Positions 15,364-23,694 of a stretch of DNA of 64,000 nucleotides are shown piece by piece. Position 1 is the stretch's first letter. Each line of letters begins with the position of its first letter. Under the pieces are notes generated by a model. The model saw only the letters and a program-made list of their open reading frames with translations, was not told the DNA's origin and did not search any database. Position numbers and translations under genes: made by a program. Where the stretch lies: positions 124,001-188,000 of the forward strand of contig NZ_BJUL01000002.1 of the NCBI RefSeq assembly GCF_007989605.1, read 5' to 3'. The DNA comes from Vreelandella venusta (GTDB taxonomy: Bacteria > Pseudomonadota > Gammaproteobacteria > Pseudomonadales > Halomonadaceae).

Positions 15364-17562
15364 TCAAAGTGGGGCGAGTTTGGCAAACCCTAGTACGAGC
15401 CATTTCACCCCCTCACCTTCAAAGCTGACCTGTACGCGGGCACGAGCACCTTCGCCTTCTGCATTTAGAATGATGCCTTCGCCAAACACCGGATGCATCA
15501 CCCGCTGGCCAACATGCAGGGCAGGCAGGTCGCCGTCGCTTTCAACCCGCTGTTGCGCAAAGCTTGAACGTGAGGCAGTAACGGGGCGGGAAATATGGCC
15601 ACGTAGGCGGACTTCTTCCAGTAGGTGGGGCGGAAGTTCACGTAGAAAGCGCGATGGCCTGGGAAATACCTCTTTGCCGTGCAAGCGGCGGGTTTCGGCA
15701 TGGGTCAGGTAGAGTTTCTGCATCGCACGGGTAACGCCGACATAGCAAAGTCGTCTTTCCTCTTCGAGCCGCCCTGGCTCTTCGATCGACATTTTATGAG
15801 GAAACAGGCCCTCTTCAACGCCGGCAATAAACACCACGGGAAACTCCAAGCCCTTAGCAGAGTGCAGGGTCATCAGCTGCACGCTGTCTTCAAACTCATC
15901 GGCTTCATGGTCGCCGGCATTAAGTGCCGCTTCGGAAAGAAATGCTTCCAGCGCTGCCATGCCTTCGCCTGCCTCAGGGGTCTCGAAGGCATCGCCATGG
16001 GTAAAGGCGCGCGCAGCAGTCACCAACTCTTCCAAGTTTTCTACCCGCGCTTGGCCTTTTTCGCCGCGCTCGCTCTTGTGATGCTCGATCAGGCCGGTAT
16101 GCGTAGTGATGTGATCGATAATTTCATGCAGCGGCAAGCCAGATGCATCGTTGTCTAATTGTTCGATGAGGTTGGCAAATGTCTGCAACGCGTTGGCGGC
16201 ACGGCCTTTTAGCGTGCCGTCTTGGATGGCATCGTGCAGCGCTTGCCACAGTGAAATGCTTTGCTCCCTGGCGCGATGGCGCACAATTTCTACCGTGCGG
16301 GTGCCAATCCCGCGGGTGGGCACGTTAATCACGCGCTCCAAAGAGGCATCATCATCACGATTAAGCAGTAGGCGCAGGTAAGCTAAAGCATTCTTGATCT
16401 CTAAGCGCTCATAGAAGCGATGTCCTCCGTAAATACGGTAGGGCATACCTTGGCGGATCAGCGTCTCTTCCAGTAAGCGCGATTGAGCATTAGAGCGGTA
16501 AAGAATGGCAATGTCGCGGCGATTAAACCCTTCATCGACTTTCTCTTTGATGGTATCGACGATATAGCGGGCTTCTTCTAAATCGTTAAACCCGGCGTAG
16601 ACAGAAATAGGGTCGCCTTCGACACCGTCAGTCCACAGATTTTTACCCAGCCGCTCACTGTTATGACTGATCAGCGTGTTAGCGGCCTCCAGAATCGCGC
16701 TTGTGGAGCGGTAGTTCTGCTCTAGGCGTACGGTGTGAGTGTTAGGAAACTCCTCCTCAAAGCGGCGAATATTTTCCACTTTAGCGCCGCGCCAACCATA
16801 AATGGACTGGTCATCGTCGCCGACGGCAGTCATTGGTGTTTGCAGCCCAGTGAGTAGTTTTAACCACGCGTATTGCAGCGTATTGGTGTCCTGAAACTCA
16901 TCGACTAATACATGACCAAAACGCTCGCGGTAATGGTTTAGCAACGGCGGGTTGTCACGTAACAGCTCTAGGCTGCGCAGTAATAGTTCACCGAAGTCTA
17001 CTAAGCCGCCGCGTTCGCAGATAAATTGATAGCGCTCATAAAGCTCTACCATCTGGCCAAGATAACCATCGCCGTCCACGTTGACTTGGTGGGGGCGAAG
17101 ACCTTCCTCTTTGCAGCCAGAGATGAAGCCTTGTACCTGGCGGGGCGGAAAGCGTTCATCATCAATGGAATAATCTTTGAGCATCCGTTTTACCAACCGT
17201 AGCTGGTCATCGGAGTCGATAATTTGGAAGTGTTGTGGCAGTCGGGCATCCTGCCAATGGGTGCGCAGTAGGCGATGGGCAATAGAGTGAAACGTACCGA
17301 CCCATACATGCCGCATGGAGAGGCTCAGCAGAGCTTCCAGACGAGTGCGCATTTCACGCGCGGCCTTGTTGGTAAACGTGACCGCCAGCAGGGAGTAAGG
17401 CGAAAGCCCTTCGGCCTGCATTAGCCAAGCTATACGATGAACCAGCACGCGGGTTTTACCGGATCCGGCACCCGCCAGTACCAGTAAGTTACCTTGGGGT
17501 GCGCTTACTGCCTCGCGCTGGGCAGGGTTGAGCTGATCAAGTATCGCCGTGACGTCGTCCAT
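15364..17562 (-). CDS. uvrD: DNA helicase II UvrD
   Basis: Superfamily 1A 3'-5' helicase for nucleotide excision and mismatch repair, cytosolic. At 732 residues it has the family length. Walker A is GAGSGKT (31-37). Other motifs include VTFTNKAAREMRTRL, GTFHSIAHRLLR, the Walker B DEFQDTN, GDDDQSIYGWRGA, the QNYRST motif, TLHSAKGLEFPVVF and VGVTRAMQKLYL. The C-terminus has the tudor-like segment GQRVMHPVFGEGIILN. Rep is excluded mainly by this tail and by overall similarity. It is transcribed alone. Confidence 0.95.
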   Translation of the reverse strand: MDDVTAILDQLNPAQREAVSAPQGNLLVLAGAGSGKTRVLVHRIAWLMQAEGLSPYSLLAVTFTNKAAREMRTRLEALLSLSMRHVWVGTFHSIAHRLLRTHWQDARLPQHFQIIDSDDQLRLVKRMLKDYSIDDERFPPRQVQGFISGCKEEGLRPHQVNVDGDGYLGQMVELYERYQFICERGGLVDFGELLLRSLELLRDNPPLLNHYRERFGHVLVDEFQDTNTLQYAWLKLLTGLQTPMTAVGDDDQSIYGWRGAKVENIRRFEEEFPNTHTVRLEQNYRSTSAILEAANTLISHNSERLGKNLWTDGVEGDPISVYAGFNDLEEARYIVDTIKEKVDEGFNRRDIAILYRSNAQSRLLEETLIRQGMPYRIYGGHRFYERLEIKNALAYLRLLLNRDDDASLERVINVPTRGIGTRTVEIVRHRAREQSISLWQALHDAIQDGTLKGRAANALQTFANLIEQLDNDASGLPLHEIIDHITTHTGLIEHHKSERGEKGQARVENLEELVTAARAFTHGDAFETPEAGEGMAALEAFLSEAALNAGDHEADEFEDSVQLMTLHSAKGLEFPVVFIAGVEEGLFPHKMSIEEPGRLEEERRLCYVGVTRAMQKLYLTHAETRRLHGKEVFPRPSRFLRELPPHLLEEVRLRGHISRPVTASRSSFAQQRVESDGDLPALHVGQRVMHPVFGEGIILNAEGEGARARVQVSFEGEGVKWLVLGFAKLAPL

Positions 17563-17643
17563 ATAAGCCGCTGCCGGTTCGAAAAATGGGCGGTCAGTTT
17601 AGCACAGCCAACGAACTGGCTGTGCATACAGTTGAATAGGCAA

Positions 17644-18498
17644 CTACGGCTCTTCAGGATAACGCAGCGTATTCAGACTCTTCTTGACCGCTTTCAGCTG
17701 TTCAGCCAGCTTCGGGCCACGTGTTTTGGCAACCCCAACGGCGAGGACGTCGATAAGCACCAAGTGGGCAATTCGTGAGCTAAGCGGCGTGTAGATTTCG
17801 GTATCTTCATGCACATCGATATACAGCGGCAGACTCACTTCGTTGGCCAGCGGTGAATCGCTTGGGCAAAGGCCAATAACGGTAGCACCAGCTTCGCGTG
17901 CTAAGCGAACGCTAGCGACCAGTGCTTTGGTTCGGCCTGTTTGTGAGATGGCGACCACCACATCACCCTCTTTTAGCGTGACTGCCGACATATTTTGCAT
18001 ATGCGGGTCTGCATAAGCGGAGGTCGATATCTGCAGGCGGAAGAACTTGTGCTGGGCATCGAAAGCCACGGCGCCAGAGGCGCCAAAGCCATAGAACTCA
18101 ACGCGGTTTGCCATGGCGAGAGCGTTGACCGCACGCCCGAGAGCATCATTATCAAGCCGGTCACGCACCGATAAGAGCGTGCCCACGGTGGAGTCGAAAA
18201 TGCTGTGGGAAAACTCGGCAACCGAGTCGCTATCGTTCATCGAGAACTGGGCAAACTGACTACCACTGGCGAGCATTTGGGCAAGTTGGAGTTTAAAGTC
18301 CTGAAACCCGTTACAGCCGAGCGCACGACAGAAACGCACGACGGTGGGCTCGCTAACTTTAGCCTCTGTTGCGAGGTCGACAATCCGCATATGGATGACC
18401 TCGTCTGGGTTGCGCAGCACGAACCGCGCAACCTTTTGCTCGGAGCGACGAAAGTGCTCCATGCGGCGTCTCATTTCATCGAACAGGGCGCGGCTCAC
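17644..18498 (-). CDS. hexR: HexR, RpiR-family transcription regulator
   Basis: Sugar-phosphate-sensing repressor of central carbon genes (Entner-Doudoroff, zwf, gap) in pseudomonads and relatives. The N-terminal helix-turn-helix domain (about 1-80) includes SEPTVVRFCRALGCNGFQDF and the C-terminal SIS domain has EFYGFGASGAVAFDAQHKFF, then VVVAISQTGRTKALV. The 284 residues match HexR length. Unlike in Pseudomonas, zwf/pgl/eda are not adjacent, so it acts on distant targets. The upstream region shows inverted repeats but no site I could match to the HexR consensus. Confidence 0.85.
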   Translation of the reverse strand: MSRALFDEMRRRMEHFRRSEQKVARFVLRNPDEVIHMRIVDLATEAKVSEPTVVRFCRALGCNGFQDFKLQLAQMLASGSQFAQFSMNDSDSVAEFSHSIFDSTVGTLLSVRDRLDNDALGRAVNALAMANRVEFYGFGASGAVAFDAQHKFFRLQISTSAYADPHMQNMSAVTLKEGDVVVAISQTGRTKALVASVRLAREAGATVIGLCPSDSPLANEVSLPLYIDVHEDTEIYTPLSSRIAHLVLIDVLAVGVAKTRGPKLAEQLKAVKKSLNTLRYPEEP

Positions 18499-18778
18499 AT
18501 TAAGCTCCTTAAATTCTCTTTATTACTTATGCTGACATACTCACGACAGTATGCCTGAGTGCCTTCTGCAGCGTCTGTTGCAGAAAGCACGATGCAGAAA
18601 CATTATAAATGCGATTGACTCATGCGTTTAAACGCCGTTAGGGCATTTCAGCTGGATTCGTCATCATTTTGTCAAGTAGGTTATAGTAAGAAGTGAAGTG
18701 CCGCACTGCATCATTTAAATAAACAGTCGTCACGGATGCAGGTGGACGTAGGCATATTCACCTGGAGGAACGTCGATT
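18499..18778. other. Divergent intergenic region, hexR side and small-gene side
   Basis: About 280 bases with two clear inverted repeats: CATACT-6-AGTATG at 18536-18553 and TTCTGCA-8-TGCAGAA near 18563-18585. Either could be an operator for hexR or a small hairpin. TATAGT at about 18682 with TCGTCA upstream is a plausible promoter for the small gene downstream. GGAGG eleven bases before that gene is its ribosome site. Confidence 0.4.
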
Positions 18779-18991
18779 ATGAGAAACGTCGAACGAATCA
18801 CCTCGGTAAAAAGCGAACTGCTCGACATCTTTATGAGTATGGAAGTCGATGAGCATGTTCAACGGCGGCGCAGTGCCGCGCAGCGCAGCTTAAGGGCGCG
18901 TAGGGGCATCGAGCTGCATCGGGAGTTTCAGAAGTTATCGCGAGATATCGCCCCCTTGGCAGATGATGAGCAAGAGAGCGAATTGCATTAA
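18779..18991 (+). CDS. Small PA3496-like protein
   Basis: A 70-residue basic, charged protein. Its middle (RRRSAAQRSLRARRGIELHR) resembles the RR-x-ARR-x-IE block of the PA3496 family, small proteins linked to envelope integrity in Pseudomonas. The resemblance is partial and remembered, so the family call is tentative. There is no signal peptide or membrane span. A strong GGAGG ribosome site stands before ATG, which supports a real gene. It is divergent from hexR; an 8-bp inverted repeat follows its stop. Confidence 0.6.
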   Translation: MRNVERITSVKSELLDIFMSMEVDEHVQRRRSAAQRSLRARRGIELHREFQKLSRDIAPLADDEQESELH

Positions 18992-18993
18992 AA

Positions 18994-19017
18994 AAGTGCA
19001 CGAAAGAGTGCACTTAA
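18994..19017. terminator. Hairpin after the small PA3496-like gene
   Basis: AAGTGCAC and GTGCACTT form a perfect 8-bp stem with a six-base loop, right after the stop codon. The following bases are AAAAGG rather than T-rich, so on the plus strand it is only a possible terminator. On the minus strand it is followed by a T run (TTTTTTAAT) and could work for readthrough from the symporter side. Confidence 0.55.
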
Positions 19018-19124
19018 AAGGTAGGCTTAAAAAGTATACCTAAAGATTGAAGGGTGCTGAAGCAGATCCGCCCCGCTTATGCGCAGGGCGGCACTGCTCA
19101 ATGGTGCTGATTGTCCGTGATGGC

Positions 19125-20468
19125 TTAGAGGAGCCCGGTAACGAACACAGCAATCACGCCTGCGGGTGCTATAAAGCGCGCGATGACGTTCCATACGCTA
19201 ACGCCTGTGGACGAAAGCCCTAGTTCAGCCTCTACACTGTCACGCTTCAAACACCACGCAACAAATATAATTGCCCCTAGCCCGGTTAATGGCAGCAAGA
19301 TCTTACTGGTGAAGGTATCCAGTAGATCAAAGATGTTCAGTCCTAAGAACAGCACTTCAGACCACACGTTGAACGATAGCAGTGCGGCAACCCCTAGCGC
19401 CCACACGGCGATGCCGCTAACGAAAGTTGCCGCTAGGCGCGACAACGACGTGCGCTCTTCCAACGTTTCTACAACGGGCTCTAACAACGAAATCGCCGAT
19501 GTTAACGCCGCGAAGGTAAGCAGTAGGAAGAACATCAGACCTAGCACCGTACCGCCTGCCATGTTGCCGAAGGCCAGCGGCAGCGTAACGAAAATCAAGC
19601 CTGGGCCTTCTCCCGCGCTGAGCCCATTAGCAAATACGATCGGGAAGATTGCTAAGCCCGCCAACAGCGCGATCGCCGTATCCAGAATAATAACGGTGCG
19701 TGCGGTACTGATCAGGTTAACGTCTTCGCCTAGGTAGGAGCCGTAGGCCATCATAATGCCCATACCCAGCGATAGGGTGAAGAACGCTTGTCCCATCGCG
19801 GCGAGTACAACACCGCCGTCAAGGGCACCCCAATCCGGGCTGAACATAAAGCCTAGCGCTTCACCAAAATGGCCGCTGGTCATACCATAGCCCACTAACA
19901 CTAGCATCAGTACCACAAGTGCGGGCATCATGATGCGTGCCGCGCTTTCCAGGCCTTTGGTCACGCCACGAGCGACGATACCAATGACCAGGATGATAAA
20001 GGCCGTATGCCAAAGCAGTAGAGTCGTTGGGCTAGCCAACATGCCGCCAAACAGGCCACTAATGGTGTCAGCATCTTGGCCGTTAAACGTTCCAATGACG
20101 GAACTAAGAGTGTAGTTCAGTGACCAGCCACCAATGACACTGTAAAAAGACAGAATCAGGAACGCCGCTAATACGCCGCTCACACCGATTAACGCCCACG
20201 CCTTGGATTTACCGTGACTGGTTGCAAGATCAGCCATAGTGTTAATTGGATTTTTTTGGCCACGGCGGCCAATCATCCATTCAGCCACCAATATGGGCAG
20301 GCCCACCAACGCCACGCAAGCAAGGTAGACAAGCACGAAAGCTGCCCCACCACTGTCGCCCACCATGTAAGAAAAGCGCCAAATGTTACCAAGGCCAACG
20401 GCTGAACCAGCGGCCGCCAGCACAAACCCCATGCGCGATGACCACTGTGCATGTGCAAGTTTTGCCAT
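19125..20468 (-). CDS. Sodium-dependent transporter, NSS (SNF) family
   Basis: Inner-membrane Na+-coupled symporter of the neurotransmitter:sodium symporter family; bacterial members carry amino acids or similar solutes. It has 447 residues and 11-12 hydrophobic segments. The N-terminal signature is WSSRMGFVLAAAGSAVGLGN, with the unwound TM1 and Na+ site, then IWRFSYMVGDSGGAAFVLVY. A mid-chain ALGMGIMMAYGSYLG-type segment corresponds to TM6. Substrate cannot be told. Two near-palindromes lie 50-95 bases upstream and may be its operator. Confidence 0.88.
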   Translation of the reverse strand: MAKLAHAQWSSRMGFVLAAAGSAVGLGNIWRFSYMVGDSGGAAFVLVYLACVALVGLPILVAEWMIGRRGQKNPINTMADLATSHGKSKAWALIGVSGVLAAFLILSFYSVIGGWSLNYTLSSVIGTFNGQDADTISGLFGGMLASPTTLLLWHTAFIILVIGIVARGVTKGLESAARIMMPALVVLMLVLVGYGMTSGHFGEALGFMFSPDWGALDGGVVLAAMGQAFFTLSLGMGIMMAYGSYLGEDVNLISTARTVIILDTAIALLAGLAIFPIVFANGLSAGEGPGLIFVTLPLAFGNMAGGTVLGLMFFLLLTFAALTSAISLLEPVVETLEERTSLSRLAATFVSGIAVWALGVAALLSFNVWSEVLFLGLNIFDLLDTFTSKILLPLTGLGAIIFVAWCLKRDSVEAELGLSSTGVSVWNVIARFIAPAGVIAVFVTGLL

Positions 20469-20520
20469 GAAATCACCTGTTTAGTTAATTGTAATAAGGC
20501 GTTATTAGCCTAATGTGCCG

Positions 20521-20563
20521 ATTTTCGGAAAATAGGGAAGTTTCTGCGTTATTTTCCGAAAGT
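20521..20563. promoter_or_regulatory. Paired palindromes upstream of the NSS transporter
   Basis: ATTTTC-G-GAAAAT (20521-20533) is a perfect 6+6 palindrome. ATTTTC-C-GAAAGT (20551-20563) is the same with one mismatch. Their centres are 30 bp apart, about three helical turns, on one face of the DNA. They stand 50-95 bp before the transporter start, which suits an operator for a dimeric regulator. The regulator is unknown. Confidence 0.55.
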
Positions 20564-20621
20564 ACGCGCAATTTATCCGATCGTGCTAGGGGTTGCCAGT
20601 CAGTTAGCCTAAAAAGATTGG

Positions 20622-21476
20622 TTAAAACAGTTGGCTCTGCTTCTCGTCGGCGAATGGCGCAAGCGCTGGCAAAGCGATGCGTTGTTGAACTTCATGGTAC
20701 AAACAGCGTGCCAGTTCTGGTGATGCTCGATTGTCAGCAGTATGCACAAATAAGAAAGGGGTTTTCCCCTGACTTATCCACAGGGCGAGTCTGTCTATCC
20801 ACGGCGTGAAGTAGTCCCTGTTAATTGTTTTGTCAATATGGCCAATAAAGCGAATGACTGGATAATTTGCTGTGGAAAGCACGTGTAGTGGGAGTTTCGG
20901 CTTTTCTTGCTGGGCATGCGCTAAGCCAGGATGGTCATTAGCGGGTGTTGAAAACAGCGGACGAACATCAAGCATCACGCGGTTAGCTGAATAAGTTATT
21001 AACAAGCGGTTCAGGGCTTTTTCAGCGTCTCCTTTAAGGAAAAAAGCGCGGTGGCGTACCTCCACTGCACACGGTAAGTCGGCCGGCCATTGAGCAAGAA
21101 GTGCTTCTAGCTGGGGGAGCTCCGAAGGGCCAAAATCACGTGGTAGCTGAACCATGGTAGGGCCAAGGCGATCATGCAGTGGCGTGAGTGCTTCGAGAAA
21201 CGCCCAGGCATGTTCTGGCTGGGTTAACCGCTGGTCATGGGTGACTGTAGCAGGAAGTTTAAAACAGAAACGAAAATAAGGCGGTATTTGCCGCGCCCAC
21301 GCGGCCACCGTTTCTGCCTTGGGTGCGCCGCTATAAAACGTTGTGTTGCCCTCAACGCTTGAAAAGACCGCCGCATAATCGCTTAACAGATCAGTTTTGG
21401 CATGCTTTGGATAAAGAGTGCCAAGCCAATCCTGATTGGCCCACATGGGCAGACCAAGGTAAAGCGGTAGCGTCAT
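20622..21476 (-). CDS. DUF72 family protein
   Basis: Member of the widespread DUF72 (YecE-like) family, a TIM-barrel fold with no firmly known activity. The 284-residue protein starts MTLPLYLGLPMWANQDWLG and has FSSVEGNTTFYSGAPKAET and FRFCFKLPATVTHDQRL, then MVQLPRDFGPSELPQLEALL, all typical of the family. It is transcribed alone and divergent from antA. It marks the last gene before the catabolic island. Confidence 0.85.
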   Translation of the reverse strand: MTLPLYLGLPMWANQDWLGTLYPKHAKTDLLSDYAAVFSSVEGNTTFYSGAPKAETVAAWARQIPPYFRFCFKLPATVTHDQRLTQPEHAWAFLEALTPLHDRLGPTMVQLPRDFGPSELPQLEALLAQWPADLPCAVEVRHRAFFLKGDAEKALNRLLITYSANRVMLDVRPLFSTPANDHPGLAHAQQEKPKLPLHVLSTANYPVIRFIGHIDKTINRDYFTPWIDRLALWISQGKTPFLFVHTADNRASPELARCLYHEVQQRIALPALAPFADEKQSQLF

Positions 21477-21548
21477 GTTAAGGCCTTTCGTGGTTATCTT
21501 TATACTAGTGTAACTGTTTCATAGAAGCGTTTAGGCGCTTTTCTATAA

Positions 21549-21632
21549 CACTGTTTGTAAAGCATTGTTTGTAAATCATTGTTTCTAGGGCGTCGTTTCC
21601 AGGACATTGTTTCTAGGACATTGTTGCGACGA
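21549..21632. repeat. Six degenerate 14-bp tandem repeats
   Basis: Six consecutive 14-base units follow the pattern CATTGTTTCTAGGA: CACTGTTTGTAAAG, CATTGTTTGTAAAT, CATTGTTTCTAGGG, CGTCGTTTCCAGGA, CATTGTTTCTAGGA, CATTGTTGCGACGA. They lie between two divergent genes. Other short tandem repeats of 15 and 19 bp occur elsewhere in the window. Confidence 0.85.
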
Positions 21633-21704
21633 TTAAATAGACAAGAACTACTTGGATGAGCATTGGCGTCAATTCAGTACTGCTCTCGGAGGATGAGCAA
21701 AAAA

Positions 21705-21745
21705 GTGCATAGTGTTCCTCCAAGAACTGCATAGTGAAGGCAGTG
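21705..21745 (+). promoter_or_regulatory. Direct repeat before antA, likely AraC/XylS-type operator
   Basis: TGCATAGTG occurs at 21706 and again at 21728, 22 bp apart (two helical turns). Each begins with TGCA, as in the TGCA-N6-GGNTA half-site of XylS/BenR/AntR regulators; the second continues as AGGCA. The position, 50-90 bp before antA, and the presence of two AraC-type genes in the island support an AntR-type operator. Confidence 0.6.
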
Positions 21746-21797
21746 GGAAGCCTCTAGGGTTAGACGTACCTCATAAGTAATAAAAAGGTAACGACCC

Positions 21798-23186
21798 ATG
21801 ACTGCATATCGCTCCCCCTCCGACTGGCAGGCTTTCGTCGAGAGTTGTATCGACTTCCGTCCCGATGAAGGCGTTTTTAGGGTTTCTCGTGACATGTTCA
21901 CCGATCGGGCGCTGTTCGATCTCGAAATGGAACTCATCTTCGAAAAGCAGTGGATCTTCGCCTGCCACGAAAGCCAAATTCCCAATAAGAACGACTTTAT
22001 TACCATGCAGGCTGGCCGTCAGCCGATGATCATCACTCGTGATGGCAAGGGAGAGCTGCGCGCGCTGGCCAACACCTGCCAGCACCGTGGGGCCACCCTG
22101 ACCCGGGTTAGCAAGGGCAACCAGTCCACCTTCACCTGCCCGTTCCACGCCTGGTGCTACAAGTCTGATGGCCGTCTTGTCAAGGTCAAGGCGCCGAGCG
22201 AATATCCCGAAGACTTCGACAAGGCCAGCCGTGGCCTGAGCCAGGCGCGCATCGAAAGCTACCGTGGCTTCGTCTTTATTAGTCTGGACACAGAGTCCAC
22301 CGTCAGTCTCAAGGAGTTCCTCGGTGACACTACGCTGTTCTTCGACATGATGGTCGAGCAGGCGAAGGATGGTGAGCTGGAAGTGCTGCCTGGTGAGTCG
22401 CGTTACACCTTCAACGCCAATTGGAAGCTGCAGAACGAAAACGGTCTGGATGGCTATCACGTAAGCACTGTGCACTATAACTACGTTTCCACCGTGCAGC
22501 ACCGCCGTGAGCTAGAAGCTCAGCAGAAGGGTAGCAGTGGTGACACCCTCGATTACAGCAAGCTAGGTGCCGGTGATAAAGATACCGACGATGGTTGGTT
22601 CTCCTTCAATAACGGCCACAGCCTGTTGTTCAGTGACATGCCTAACCCCCAGGTGCGTCCTGGCTACGCTGCGGTGATGCCGCGTCTACTAGAGCAGCTT
22701 CCAAAGGAGCGTGCTGAGTGGACTATGCATCGCCTGCGTAACCTGAATATCTACCCCAGCTTGTTCTTCATGGATCAGATAAGTTCCCAACTGCGCATCG
22801 TGCGCCCGGTGGCTTGGAACAAGACGGAAGTGATTAGCCTCTGCTTGGGCGTGAAAGGCGAGTCCGATGCTGATCGCGAGAATCGTATCCGCCAGTTTGA
22901 GGACTTTTTCAATGTCTCCGGCATGGGGACCCCCGATGATCTGGTGGAATTCCGTGAGCAACAGCGTGGCTTCGAAGCGCGGGCCACTGAGTGGAATGAC
23001 ATTTCCCGGGGCTACCAGTGCTGGGAGTACGGCGAGACCCACAACAGCCAGGTGCTTGGGATTAAACCGGTGATCACCGGAACCGAGTTCACCCATGAGG
23101 GGCTCTACGTCAACCAGCACGGCAGCTGGCAGCAAATGCTGCTTGCGGGTCTCGAGAAGAAAGCACTCAAGCTCCAGGAGGTATAA
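21798..23186 (+). CDS. antA: Anthranilate 1,2-dioxygenase large subunit
   Basis: Terminal oxygenase alpha subunit that, with AntB and the reductase AntC, converts anthranilate to catechol with loss of CO2 and ammonia. The Rieske [2Fe-2S] ligands are C94-x-H96 and C114-x2-H117 (CQHRGATLTR and CPFHAWC). The mononuclear iron facial triad includes D218, H221 and H226 in ENGLDGYHVSTVHYNYVS. The sequence is far closer to AntA than to benzoate dioxygenase BenA in blocks such as LDYSKLGAGD and DGWFSFNNGHS. The 462 residues are full length. It is the first gene of an antABC-catBC run. Confidence 0.95.
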   Translation: MTAYRSPSDWQAFVESCIDFRPDEGVFRVSRDMFTDRALFDLEMELIFEKQWIFACHESQIPNKNDFITMQAGRQPMIITRDGKGELRALANTCQHRGATLTRVSKGNQSTFTCPFHAWCYKSDGRLVKVKAPSEYPEDFDKASRGLSQARIESYRGFVFISLDTESTVSLKEFLGDTTLFFDMMVEQAKDGELEVLPGESRYTFNANWKLQNENGLDGYHVSTVHYNYVSTVQHRRELEAQQKGSSGDTLDYSKLGAGDKDTDDGWFSFNNGHSLLFSDMPNPQVRPGYAAVMPRLLEQLPKERAEWTMHRLRNLNIYPSLFFMDQISSQLRIVRPVAWNKTEVISLCLGVKGESDADRENRIRQFEDFFNVSGMGTPDDLVEFREQQRGFEARATEWNDISRGYQCWEYGETHNSQVLGIKPVITGTEFTHEGLYVNQHGSWQQMLLAGLEKKALKLQEV

Positions 23187-23189
23187 GTC

Positions 23190-23675
23190 ATGAGCCAGCA
23201 GCAATCCATAGAACAGTTTCTCTATCAGGTCGCCGAACTCTGTGACAGTCAGGATTGGGATGCTTATTTAGACCAGTTCGCCCCAGAGTGTGAGTTTCAT
23301 ATCCCTCAGTGGAAGGGCGATCACGAGATCACCCAGGATCCGAAGCGTGAGATGTCGCTGATGTACTACGCGGACCGTACAGGCATTGAGGATCGCATCT
23401 TCCGCCTGCGTACTGGTAAGTCCGCTGCTTCGACACCGATGCCCCGCACGCTGCATCTGATTAATAACGTGCGCTTGGCGCCACGTGATGATGGTCAGGT
23501 GCAGGCTAAGGTGAACTGGGTTACTCACTTCCACCGCTTCGGTGAGAGCGGCTACTTCTTCGGCACGGCCAGCTACACGCTGCGTGGTGATGGCGACGAC
23601 TGGAAGATTACCCGTAAGCACACGGTACTGCTTAACGACAAGATCGATTCCGTCTTGGATTTCTACCACGTCTGA
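23190..23675 (+). CDS. antB: Anthranilate 1,2-dioxygenase small subunit
   Basis: Beta subunit of the ring-hydroxylating oxygenase, structural in the alpha3-beta3 enzyme. The 161-residue NTF2-like protein has YYADRTGIEDRIFRLRTGKS and PRTLHLINNVRL, then the C-terminal WKITRKHTVLLNDKID, all typical. It starts three bases after antA, with AGGAGGTATAAGTC as ribosome site. Confidence 0.94.
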   Translation: MSQQQSIEQFLYQVAELCDSQDWDAYLDQFAPECEFHIPQWKGDHEITQDPKREMSLMYYADRTGIEDRIFRLRTGKSAASTPMPRTLHLINNVRLAPRDDGQVQAKVNWVTHFHRFGESGYFFGTASYTLRGDGDDWKITRKHTVLLNDKIDSVLDFYHV

Positions 23676-23694
23676 TGTTGCTGGAGGGCGAGTC

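Larger units (their letters stand above)
21477..21797. other. Divergent region between the DUF72 gene and antA
   Basis: About 320 bases holding, from left to right, the DUF72 promoter, a degenerate 14-bp tandem repeat and the antA operator region. No ORF is supported. AAAAAGG before the antA ATG serves as ribosome site. Confidence 0.5.

Noticed and set aside
20513-20809. Plus-strand ORF of 98 residues near the DUF72 gene
   Set aside because: It overlaps the palindromes and the DUF72 3' end; no ribosome site and no family resemblance.
21771-22502. Minus-strand ORF of 243 residues opposite antA
   Set aside because: Complete antisense overlap with a well-supported dioxygenase gene; long frame is due to codon bias.
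22689-23204. Minus-strand ORF of 171 residues opposite antA
   Set aside because: Shadow ORF inside a strongly coding region.
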